Assembly (NCBI RefSeq): GCF_003667705.1
Contig: NZ_CP033019.1
Span: forward strand, 1,116,001-1,180,000
Direction of reading: 5' to 3'
Source: Janthinobacterium agaricidamnosum
GTDB lineage: Bacteria > Pseudomonadota > Gammaproteobacteria > Burkholderiales > Burkholderiaceae_D
DNA: 64,000 nucleotides
A program made the position numbers and the translations under genes. A model generated the notes under the pieces. It did no database searches and had not been told where the DNA came from. It saw nothing but the letters and a program-made list of their open reading frames with translations. Every line of letters begins with the position of its first letter. Position 1 is the stretch's first letter. Positions 35,973 through 44,800 of this stretch are shown piece after piece.

Positions 35973-37415
35973 ATGGCCGAACCGATGTTGTACGCGCAGG
36001 GTGAACAGAAGAGTGTACCGCTGGTGGTTGATCTCGACGGTACGCTGATCCATTCGGACTTGCTGTGGGAAGCGATTCTCATCTTTATCAAAGTGCGGTT
36101 CCTGCAGCTCTGGCGCTTGCCGTTCTGGCTATTTTCCGGCAAGGCTGGCTTCAAGGAAAAAATGGCGGACATGGTGGAGATCGATCCACAAGCCTTGCCG
36201 TATGATCAGATTTTGCTGGCCGACCTTGCGCGCCAGCGCAGCGAAGGGCGCCAGATCATTCTGGCGACAGGTTCGCAGCGCCGTTTCGCCGATGCCATCG
36301 CCGTCCACCTGGGCCTGTTTGACCGCGTGCTGGCCACCGAGGGTGGGATCAATCTCACTTCGCACAACAAGGCGCATCAACTGAGCGAACTGTTTGGTGC
36401 CAGGGGGTTTGATTACATAGGCAATGCCAGTGTTGACGTCGCGGTATGGAATGCCAGCAACGTGGCGCTTTCCGTCACGCGCACGCCGTTCCGGCTGGCG
36501 GGTGGCGGCGCCACGCAGCCAGCGGGCACGCCGCGCACTGGGTGGGGCGCGCCCCTGCTCAAGGCAATGCGGCCCCGCCAGTGGCTGAAGAATCTGCTGG
36601 TCTTTGTGCCGATGCTGGCCGGCCATGCGCTGAATCTGCCGACTTTCCTGCAGGCGCTGGTGGCGTTTGTGGCTTTTTCGCTGTGCGCCTCTAGCGCCTA
36701 TCTGCTCAATGATGCGCTCGATGCGCCCGATGACCGACGCCACCCCAGCAAGTGCCGCCGGCCCATAGCCGCCGGCAGCCTGCCGCTGCCCGTTGCCCTT
36801 CTGGCCAGTCCGCTGCTGGCCATCCTGGCGCTGGCCATTTGCGCACTGTTCGATCCGCTGCTGTTGCTGGCCGTGGCGATTTACTTCGCCACCACCCTCG
36901 CGTACTCGATTTACCTGAAGCGCTTGCTGATGGTCGATATCGTCACCCTCGCCATCCTGTATACCTTGCGCATACTGGGGGGCAGCGCGGCGACGCATAT
37001 CGAACCGTCGTTCTGGCTGCTGGCCTTTTCCTTCTTTATTTTCCTTAGCCTGGCGCTGCTCAAGCGCTATAGCGAGTTATTCAATCTGGAGCGCCAAGGC
37101 AAGGAAAAGACGCGCGGCCGCAGCTATACGACGGCCGATAAGGCGCCGATCGGCATCATGGGCGTGAACAGCGGATTCATTTCGCTGCTGGTGTTCATGC
37201 TGTACTTTAATTCCCAAAATATCCTGGTGCTGTATGCGCGCCCTTACCTGTTGCTGGGTATCGTGCCCCTGCTGGTGTTCTGGCTGGGACGATTGTGGAC
37301 GCTGGCCTTCAGGGGCGAGGTCAACGAGGATCCCGTGTTGTATGTGAGTAAAGATCCCGTCAGCCTCGTGGTCATCGCCGCCTGCATGGCGCTGGCGGTC
37401 GGCGCCAGCCTGTAG
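35973..37415 (+). CDS. HAD phosphatase-UbiA prenyltransferase fusion
   Basis: 480 residues. N-terminal HAD domain (about 1-190): nucleophile motif VVDLDGTLIHSD near 17-28, motif II LATGS near 93, and a final GNASVDVAVWNAS in which Asn replaces the common Asp of GD. A C-terminal UbiA domain (about 200-480) has seven to nine helices and both polyprenyl-diphosphate motifs, YLLNDALDAPDDRRHP and YSIYLKRLLMVDIVTL. The closest known chemistry is decaprenyl-phosphate phosphoribosyl synthase (UbiA) plus its product phosphatase, here on one chain. GGAAGG precedes ATG 35973. Co-oriented with the membrane protein and the SMR transporter. Substrate inferred. Confidence 0.85.
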   Translation: MAEPMLYAQGEQKSVPLVVDLDGTLIHSDLLWEAILIFIKVRFLQLWRLPFWLFSGKAGFKEKMADMVEIDPQALPYDQILLADLARQRSEGRQIILATGSQRRFADAIAVHLGLFDRVLATEGGINLTSHNKAHQLSELFGARGFDYIGNASVDVAVWNASNVALSVTRTPFRLAGGGATQPAGTPRTGWGAPLLKAMRPRQWLKNLLVFVPMLAGHALNLPTFLQALVAFVAFSLCASSAYLLNDALDAPDDRRHPSKCRRPIAAGSLPLPVALLASPLLAILALAICALFDPLLLLAVAIYFATTLAYSIYLKRLLMVDIVTLAILYTLRILGGSAATHIEPSFWLLAFSFFIFLSLALLKRYSELFNLERQGKEKTRGRSYTTADKAPIGIMGVNSGFISLLVFMLYFNSQNILVLYARPYLLLGIVPLLVFWLGRLWTLAFRGEVNEDPVLYVSKDPVSLVVIAACMALAVGASL

Positions 37416-37457
37416 AATGTCGCACCCTCTCCCGAAACCGTACCCGAACTGCTACCG

Positions 37458-37802
37458 ATGATGACTTCCGCTTCTGCAGGCTTCCTATGGTGCGCGCTGG
37501 CCTCAGTGGCCAGCGCGGCGGCCACCTTGCTGATCAAAATGTCCAGCCAGTATGGCAGCGGCCTGAATATCGTCCGCCTGCTGTGGCTGGGCGGCGCAGG
37601 GGGAGCCTATGCCCTCGGTTTCATCTGCTATGCGGTGGCGCTGGAAAAGCTGCAAATCAGCCTGGCCTATCCCGTCATGACGGCCATCACGATGGCGCTG
37701 GTGACCCTGATCGGCTGCTGCGTGCTGCAGGAAGCGCTCACCATGCCGAAAGTGATCGGCATTCTGCTGATCACGGCGGGTGCTTTCGTCCTGTCCCGCT
37801 GA
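37458..37802 (+). CDS. SMR/ArnE-like small multidrug-resistance family membrane protein
   Basis: 114 residues with four helices: GFLWCALASVASAAATLLIKM, LLWLGGAGGAYALGFICYAVAL, LAYPVMTAITMALVTLIGCCVL and VIGILLITAGAFVLS. LEKLQISLAYPVMTAIT is typical of SMR/EamA half-transporters, such as ArnE flippases for undecaprenyl-phosphate-aminoarabinose. It starts 42 bases after the UbiA gene. In this context a lipid-linked sugar flippase is more likely than drug export. It may act as a homodimer, since no partner gene is adjacent. Confidence 0.8.
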   Translation: MMTSASAGFLWCALASVASAAATLLIKMSSQYGSGLNIVRLLWLGGAGGAYALGFICYAVALEKLQISLAYPVMTAITMALVTLIGCCVLQEALTMPKVIGILLITAGAFVLSR

Positions 37803-37882
37803 GCGCTCCAACGCCGGCCTGCTCCGTTTATCCATAACTTTTGGCTGTGTTGCGCAAAAAATGGCTACAATTGTCGCCGACA

Positions 37883-37902
37883 TTACGTTTACGTAAACGT
37901 AA
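37883..37902. promoter_or_regulatory. Perfect 20-base palindrome, candidate operator of the SDR gene
   Basis: TTACGTTTACGTAAACGTAA, fully self-complementary, 60 bases upstream of the SDR start. The TTTACGTAAAC core resembles MerR-family LiuR-type sites that control branched-chain amino acid and acyl-CoA degradation genes in proteobacteria (from memory). Confidence 0.65.
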
Positions 37903-37962
37903 CTATGGCACCATGCAACCATCAGGCGCCGGGAACACGGCCCTTATCACTCAGGAGTTTTC

Positions 37963-38721
37963 ATGCAGATTCAGGACAATGTATTCATCATCACGGGCGG
38001 CGCATCGGGTTTGGGCGCGGCCACGGCGCGCATGCTGACGGCAGCAGGCGGCAAGGTCGTGCTGGCCGATGTGCAGACGGAGGCGGGCCAGGCGCTGGCC
38101 GCTGAACTGAACGGCGTGTTCGTGCAATGCGACGTGACGTCGGAAGAGGACGGCCTGGCCGTGGTGGCTGCGGCCACCAAGCTCGGTACTTTGCGCGGCC
38201 TGGTCAACTGCGCCGGCGTGGCGCCGGCCGTGAAAACCGTGGGCAAGGATGGCCCGCATCCGCTGGCCCTGTTCCAGAAAGTCGTCAACATCAACCTGGT
38301 GGGCACCTTCAATATGTGCCGCCTGGCGGCCGACGCCATGGCGAAACAGGACGCGACGGCGGAAGGCGAGCGCGGCATCATCATCAACACGGCTTCCGTG
38401 GCGGCCTACGATGGCCAGATCGGCCAGGCGGCCTACGCCTCGTCGAAGGCGGCCGTGGTGGGACTGACCCTGCCGATGGCGCGCGACCTGTCGCGCAACG
38501 GCATCCGCGTGATGACGGTGGCGCCCGGCATCTTCGAGACGCCGATGCTGCTGGGCATGCCGGCCGAAGTGCAGGATGCGCTGGGCAAGATGGTGCCGTT
38601 CCCTTCGCGCCTGGGCAAGCCCGGCGAATACGCGCAACTGGTGAAGGCCATCGTGGAAAACGTCATGCTCAATGGCGAAACCATCCGTCTAGACGGCGCC
38701 ATCCGCATGCAGCCCAAATAA
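37963..38721 (+). CDS. SDR dehydrogenase, type-2 3-hydroxyacyl-CoA dehydrogenase-like
   Basis: NAD-dependent short-chain dehydrogenase, 252 residues. Cofactor motif ITGGASGLGAATARML (about 9-24), LVNCAGVAPA, catalytic Ser and YASSKAA (Tyr/Lys, about 158-164) are in place. The family-specific stretch VAPGIFETPMLLGMPAEVQDALGKMVPFPSRLGKPGEYAQLV is the signature of type-2 3-hydroxyacyl-CoA dehydrogenases (HSD10-like), used for 2-methyl-3-hydroxybutyryl-CoA in isoleucine degradation. Monocistronic, with a palindromic operator upstream and a strong terminator downstream. Confidence 0.9.
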   Translation: MQIQDNVFIITGGASGLGAATARMLTAAGGKVVLADVQTEAGQALAAELNGVFVQCDVTSEEDGLAVVAAATKLGTLRGLVNCAGVAPAVKTVGKDGPHPLALFQKVVNINLVGTFNMCRLAADAMAKQDATAEGERGIIINTASVAAYDGQIGQAAYASSKAAVVGLTLPMARDLSRNGIRVMTVAPGIFETPMLLGMPAEVQDALGKMVPFPSRLGKPGEYAQLVKAIVENVMLNGETIRLDGAIRMQPK

Positions 38722-38756
38722 GCGTGGCGTGATTTGATGTAGGATACCCCCGTATG

Positions 38757-38793
38757 GGGCGTACAGCCTTGCTTGGCTGTGCGCCCTTTTTTT
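38757..38793 (+). terminator. Rho-independent terminator after the SDR gene
   Basis: 12-base stem GGGCGTACAGCC (38757-38768) with GGCTGTGCGCCC (38775-38786), one internal mismatch, followed by seven T. It ends 12 bases before the gamma-glutamyltransferase start. Confidence 0.9.
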
Positions 38794-38805
38794 ATCGGAG
38801 AATCC

Positions 38806-40581
38806 ATGATCGCATTGAAGCCGCTGGCGCTGAGCCTGACCTTGCTGGGGGCGTTGGCCGCCAGTCCCGTATTTGCCGAAGTGCCGCAAAAGGCACCGGA
38901 AATCGCCACCGCGTATGCGGAAAAAAGTGGCTGGGCGGCGCAGAAATTCATGGTCGCCGCCGCCAATCCGCTGGCCGCCGATGCCGGCTATCAGATGCTG
39001 AAAAAGGGCGGCAGCGCCATCGACGCGGCCATCGCCACGCAGCTGGTGCTCACCCTGGTCGAGCCGCAATCGTCGGGCATCGGCGGCGGCGCCTTCCTGC
39101 TGTATTCGACGGCCAAGGGCGTGCAGGCGTTCGACGGGCGCGAAACGGCGCCGGCCGCGGCGGACGAACACCTGTTCCAGAATGCCGACGGCAGCCCCGT
39201 CTCGCGCGCCACGGGCGTGGTGGGCGGGCGCTCCGTGGGCGCGCCGGGCGTGCTGCGCATGCTGGAACTGGCGCACAAGGAACATGGCAAGCTGCCGTGG
39301 GCGACCCTGTTCGGCCCCGCCATCAAGCTGGCGCACGGCGGCTTTCCCGTCAGCCAGCGCCTCAACGGCCTGTTGACCTGGGACCAGGCCCTGAAGCGCG
39401 ACCCTGTCGCCGCCGCGTATTTTTATGACGGCGAGGGCAAGGCCTGGCCCGTCGGCCACGTGCTGAAAAATCCGCAGCTGGCGCGCACCCTGCGCGAGAT
39501 CGCCCGCGGCGGCGCCGACGCTTTTTATAACGGCCGCATCGCGCGCGACATCGCCGCCAAGGTGGCGTCGCATCCGACCAATCCGGGCAAGCTGACGGCG
39601 CAGGATATCGCCGGCTACAAGGCCAAGGTGCGCGAGCCCGTCTGCAGCGATTACAAGGCCTGGACCGTGTGCGGCATGCCGCCGCCATCGTCGGGCGGCA
39701 TCGCCATCGCGCAGATGCTGGGCATCCTGGAAGTGAAGGACATCCGCCCGTACGCGCCCGTCGACGGCGTGCCCGATGCGCAGGCGATCCATTTGTTTTC
39801 GGAAGCGGGGCGCCTGGCCTACGCGGACCGCAACCGCTACGTGGCCGACACGGACTTCGTGCCGCTGCCGGGCAATGGCGTCGCTTCGATGCTCGACAAA
39901 GCCTACCTGGCGCAGCGCGCCGCCCTGATCGGCGAGAAATCCATGGGTAAAGCCTTGCCCGGCACGCCGCCCGGCATGCAGGTGGCGTGGGGCATGGACA
40001 ATGCCCTGCAGCGTCCGTCGACCTCGCACCTGGTGGCCGTCGACGCTTTTGGGGGCGGCCTGTCGATGACCACCAGCGTGGAAGACGCGTTCGGCGCGCG
40101 CCAGATGGTCGACGGCTTCTTGCTGAATAACCAGCTGACGGATTTTTCGTTCGATTCGCGCGATGCCGATGGCCCGATCGCCAACCGGGTCGAAGCGGGC
40201 AAGCGTCCGCGCAGCGCCATGTCGCCCACCCTCGTGTTCGAGAAGGGCACGCACAAGCTGGTGCTGGCCACGGGCTCGCCCGGCGGCTCGTCCATCATCA
40301 ACTATGTCGCCAAGGTCCTGGTCGGCACCATGGACTGGGGCTTGAACGTGCAGCAGGCCATCAGCCTGCCGAACTTCGGCAGCCGCAACGGTCCGACGGA
40401 ACTGGAAAAGGGCCGCGCGCCGGCCGTGCAAGTCGAGGCGCTGCAGGCGATGGGCCACGAGGTGCGCGTCATCGAGCAGAATTCCGGCCTGCAGGGCATC
40501 ATGCGGCTGAACGCGCATGGCAAGGATTTCTGGTTTGGCGGCGCCGATCCACGGCGCGAAGGCATGGTCAAGGGAGATTGA
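38806..40581 (+). CDS. ggt: Gamma-glutamyltransferase
   Basis: Periplasmic glutathione-cleaving/transferring enzyme made as a proenzyme that self-cleaves. 591 residues. Signal peptide (LSLTLLGALAASPVFA), then ANPLAADAGYQMLKKGGSAIDAAIA and GIGGGAFLLYSTAKG, substrate site DGRETAPAAAD (Arg). The autoprocessing Thr406 opens the small subunit at TSHLVAVDAFGGGLSMTTSVEDAFG. The C-terminal GSPGGSSIINYV follows. ATG 38806 gives the signal peptide and has GGAG 7 bases upstream. Its own promoter must lie in or before the preceding hairpin region. Confidence 0.94.
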   Translation: MIALKPLALSLTLLGALAASPVFAEVPQKAPEIATAYAEKSGWAAQKFMVAAANPLAADAGYQMLKKGGSAIDAAIATQLVLTLVEPQSSGIGGGAFLLYSTAKGVQAFDGRETAPAAADEHLFQNADGSPVSRATGVVGGRSVGAPGVLRMLELAHKEHGKLPWATLFGPAIKLAHGGFPVSQRLNGLLTWDQALKRDPVAAAYFYDGEGKAWPVGHVLKNPQLARTLREIARGGADAFYNGRIARDIAAKVASHPTNPGKLTAQDIAGYKAKVREPVCSDYKAWTVCGMPPPSSGGIAIAQMLGILEVKDIRPYAPVDGVPDAQAIHLFSEAGRLAYADRNRYVADTDFVPLPGNGVASMLDKAYLAQRAALIGEKSMGKALPGTPPGMQVAWGMDNALQRPSTSHLVAVDAFGGGLSMTTSVEDAFGARQMVDGFLLNNQLTDFSFDSRDADGPIANRVEAGKRPRSAMSPTLVFEKGTHKLVLATGSPGGSSIINYVAKVLVGTMDWGLNVQQAISLPNFGSRNGPTELEKGRAPAVQVEALQAMGHEVRVIEQNSGLQGIMRLNAHGKDFWFGGADPRREGMVKGD

Positions 40582-40622
40582 AACTTTTCCACAAAGTATC
40601 AAGACCCTGCTAATCTGCCGGC

Positions 40623-41792
40623 ATGGGAATGCAAAATAAAACAGGCTTGATACTCACGGGAGGAGGCGCCCGTGCCGCCTACCAGGTGGGCGTGCTGCAG
40701 GCGATTTCGGCGATTCTGTGGGAAGCGGGTTGGGCGCCGGCGCGCAACCCGTTCGACATCATCTGCGGCACCTCGGCCGGCGCCATCAACGCCACGGCGC
40801 TGGCTTGCCGCGCCGATAACTTCGGCGAAGGCGTGCAAAAGCTGCTCGACGTGTGGCAGCACATCGAAGTCGAGCAAGTGTATCGGGCCGATTCGCTGGG
40901 CGTGATCCGCTCGGGCGCGCGCTGGTTGTCCTTGCTGTCGTTCGGCTGGCTGCTGCGCCAGTGGCATGCGTCGCCGCCCAATTCCCTGCTCGACAATACC
41001 CCGCTGGTCAGCCTGCTGCACCGCATGCTCGACCTGCCGCGCCTGGACGCGGCCCTGGCCGACGGCTTGCTGCATGCGCTGGCCGTGACGGCGTCGTCGT
41101 ATTCGGGCAGCCGCCACATGACGTTTTATCAGACGGCCGGGGATATCGCGCCCTGGGTGCGCACGCAGCGCCTGGCCTTGCCCGACCAGATCGGCGTGGA
41201 ACACTTGCTCGCCTCGGCCGCCATCCCTTTTATCTTTCCCGCCGTGCCCCTGTACGTGGGCGGCCAGCGCGAATACTGCGGCGACGGCTCCATGCGCCAG
41301 CTGGCGCCGATCTCGCCGGCCATCCACCTGGGCGCGAACAAGGTGCTGGTGGTGGGCGCGGGACGCATGACGGAACCGGCACCGGCCGCGTCCGAAGCGG
41401 CGCGCTACCCGAGCCTGGCGCAGATCGCCGGCCACGCGCTGTCGTCGATCTTCCTCGATGGCCTGGCCGTCGACATCGAGCGTCTGAACCGCATCAACCT
41501 GACCTTGTCGATGCTGCCGCCCGAGCTGCTGGGCAAGACGGCCTTGCGGCCGGTGGAATTGCTGGTCATTGCGCCGTCCGAGCGGCTCGACGCCATCGCC
41601 AGCCGGCATATCGGCAGTTTGCCGCGTCCCATCCGCACCATGTTGTCGGGCATCGGCGCGGCCGAAGCGCGCGGCGCGGCGCTGGCATCGTATTTATTGT
41701 TCGAATCGACGTATACTAACGAGCTGATCCGTCTTGGACAGCGCGATACGCAGGCCCGCAAGGACGATGTACTGGCGTTTTTTGGTTCTTGA
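40623..41792 (+). CDS. Patatin-like phospholipase
   Basis: 389 residues. Oxyanion loop GLILTGGGARAAYQVGVLQ (about 7-25), nucleophile Ser51 in GTSAGA, and catalytic Asp221 in YCGDGSMRQLAPISPAI, the DGS form of the patatin dyad. No signal peptide, so a cytoplasmic or membrane-associated lipid hydrolase. It starts 41 bases after ggt on the same strand and ends 53 bases before the hybrid kinase. Family call is firm; the lipid substrate is unknown. Confidence 0.92.
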   Translation: MGMQNKTGLILTGGGARAAYQVGVLQAISAILWEAGWAPARNPFDIICGTSAGAINATALACRADNFGEGVQKLLDVWQHIEVEQVYRADSLGVIRSGARWLSLLSFGWLLRQWHASPPNSLLDNTPLVSLLHRMLDLPRLDAALADGLLHALAVTASSYSGSRHMTFYQTAGDIAPWVRTQRLALPDQIGVEHLLASAAIPFIFPAVPLYVGGQREYCGDGSMRQLAPISPAIHLGANKVLVVGAGRMTEPAPAASEAARYPSLAQIAGHALSSIFLDGLAVDIERLNRINLTLSMLPPELLGKTALRPVELLVIAPSERLDAIASRHIGSLPRPIRTMLSGIGAAEARGAALASYLLFESTYTNELIRLGQRDTQARKDDVLAFFGS

Positions 41793-41845
41793 GACGGCCC
41801 CCGGAACAGTTGCCGGAGTTTCGCGTTTTTTTTGACAGGACGATT

Positions 41846-44800
41846 GTGCTGGTATTTCGACGTGTTTGCGATGTTGCCTCACTGTTAATTTTACTGCTGG
41901 GCGGCTGGGCCATGGCGGCGCCTGCGCCCACCCTGCGTTTCGACCAGCTCAGCGTCGACCAGGGCCTGGCGCAGGAATCGGTGCTGGCCATCGCCCAGGA
42001 CCGGCAGGGCTATATGTGGTTCGGCAGCCAGTCCGGCCTGAGCCGCTACGACGGCTACCGCATGGTCGTCTACAAGAATATCGAGGGCGACAAGACCAGC
42101 CTGGCCGACAACTGGGTCGGCGAGCTGCATGTCGATAGCCAGGGCCAGCTGTGGGTGGGCACCGACAATGGGCTCGACCGCTTCGACGCCGCCAGCCAGA
42201 CCTTCATCCATTATGGTCCCGGCGAAAAGAGCAAGCGCGGCAACGGCAACCGGCATATCCATGCCATTCTCGACGATGGCGCGCGCGGCTTCTGGATCGC
42301 CACCTCGGACGGCTTGCAGCATTTCGACCCCGCCACGGGCGCCTTCCGCACCTGGCACCATGAAGAAGGCAACCCGCACAGCCTGGGAGACAATGAAATC
42401 AAGGCGCTGGCGCTGGACGCGCAACAGCGCCTGTGGATCGGCACGGTAACGGGCCTGGACATGCTGGCGCCGGGCAGCGAGCGCTTCGAACATTTCGCCG
42501 TCGATGCGACGCCCGGCTCGAAGTACAACGTGATCCAGTCGCTGCTGGTCGACCGCCAGCAGAACCTGTGGATCGGCACCATGGCCGGCGCCGAGCGCTG
42601 GCGTCTGGGTGGCGCCGGCCAGCCGCCGCAGGCAAGAGTGCGCTTCGGCGAGAAACATGGCTTTTCCGCCATCCGCGTGGCCAGCCTGTACCAGGATGTC
42701 GACGCCACCGTCTGGCTGGGCAGCAATGCCGATGGCCTGTTCCGCTGGCTGCCCGACAGCGACACCTTCCTGCAGTACCGGCACCAGACGGGCGACAAGT
42801 TCAGCGTCGCCGACAACCAGCTGTCGTCGCTGTACCGCGACCGCGCCGGCACCTTCTGGGTCGGTTCCTGGTACAACGGCGTGAGCCGGGTCGACCTGGG
42901 CAGCGGCGGCTTTGCGCGCATGGCGCGCGCGCCCGGCGACGTGGGCGCGCTGGCGGACAAGAAAGTGCGCGCCGTGGCCGACGCGGGCAATGGCAAGCTG
43001 TGGCTGGCCACCAAGGGCGGCCTGAAACTGTACGACACGCGCGACGGCAGCTCGCGCCTGTTCGACCTGCGCAGCGCACCCGGCATGTCGCGCGACGAGC
43101 AGGTCACGACCCTGTACAAGGCGCCGGACGGCGTGCTGTGGGTGGGCGGCTCGACGGGCTTGCACCGCTTTGATCCGGCACTGGGGCGTTTTTTTACCAT
43201 GCGCTTTGCCGCCGGCGACCCGAACAGCGACACCATCCGCAATGTCGTGAGCGACCGCAGCGGCATGCTGTGGGTGTCGACGCGGGGCGGCGTGCACCGC
43301 TTCGATCCCGTCAGCCGCCGTTTTACCACGTACCGCCACGACCCGGCCGATCCGAACAGCCTGTCCGACAACATGGTGCGGCCCGTGCTGGAAGACGGGA
43401 AGGGGCGGTTGTGGATAGGCTCCTTCCACGGCCTGGACTTGCTGGACCGCGCCAGCGGCCGCTTCCGCCATTTCCGCCACGATCCGCAAAACCCGCAGAG
43501 CCTGAGCCACGATGAAGTGCATTTCCTGCACGAAGACAAGCGCGGCGTGGTGTGGGTGGGCACGGCCAATGGCTTGAACCGCATGGACGTCGACGCCAAG
43601 GGCGGGATCCGCTTCCGGCGCTTCCTGCGCAAGGATGGCATGGCCGATGACGCCGTCGCCAGCATCCTCGGCGACGACAACGAACAGCTGTGGCTGAGCA
43701 CGAACAGCGGCATCACGCGGCTCGACATGCGCAGCGGCCTGTTCCGCAACTACGACAGCGCCGATGGCACGGTGGAAGGCTCGTACTTCGACGGTGCGGC
43801 CCTGCGCGCGTCGGACGGCACCATGTATTTCGGCGGCTTCAACGGCATGACGGCGTTCATGCCGCAGGATATCCACGACAACCGCGTGCCGCCGCTGGTG
43901 GCCGTCACGGAACTGCAGATCTTCAACAAGCCGGTGGCCATCGGCCGCGGCGAGTTCGCGCATGTGCTCAAGAAGGCCATCGACCATACGCGCGAGCTGG
44001 TGCTGACCAGCCGCGAAAGCGTTTTTTCGCTGGAATTCGCGGCCCTGCATTTCGCCGCGCCCCAGCGCAATATGTTCGCCTACCGGCTCGAAGGCTTCGA
44101 CCAGGACTGGGTCATGACGGATGCGGGGCGGCGCTTTGCCACCTACACCAACCTCGACGCGGGCAACTATGTGTTTCGCGTCAAGGCGGCCAACAAGGAC
44201 GGCGTGTGGAACGAGAGCGGCGCCACGCTGGCCATCACGATTTTGCCGCCGTTCTGGAAGACCTGGTGGTTCCGCACCCTGATGGCGCTGCTGCTGCTGG
44301 GCGCCGTGTATGGCGCGTACCGCCAGCGCGTACGCGCGCTGCGGCGCCAGCAGAACGAGCTGGAAAAACTGGTCGGCGAACGCACGGCCGAGTTGCAGAG
44401 CAAGGAAATCGAGGTGCTGGCCCAGTCGGAAAAGCTGGCGCAAGTCAACAGCAGCCTGACGAAAAACGAGGAAAGCCTGCGCCAGGCCAAGCGCAAGGCC
44501 GAGGATGCGACGCGCCAGAAGTCGGAATTTTTGGCCAACATGAGCCACGAGATGCGCACCCCGCTGGCCGGCGTGATCGGCATGCTGGGCTTTGCCCTGC
44601 GCGACGAGCAGCTGCACGACGCCACGCGCGAGCAGATCCTGCGCGGCCAGGCCAATGCCCAGTCGCTGCTGGTGATCATCAATGACTTGCTCGATTTTTC
44701 CAAGATCGAGGCGGGCAAGCTGAGTATCGAAAACATCGATTTCGCGCTCGGCGCGGCCATCGAGACGGTCGTGACCCTGTTCGAGGAGCAGGCGGCCGCG

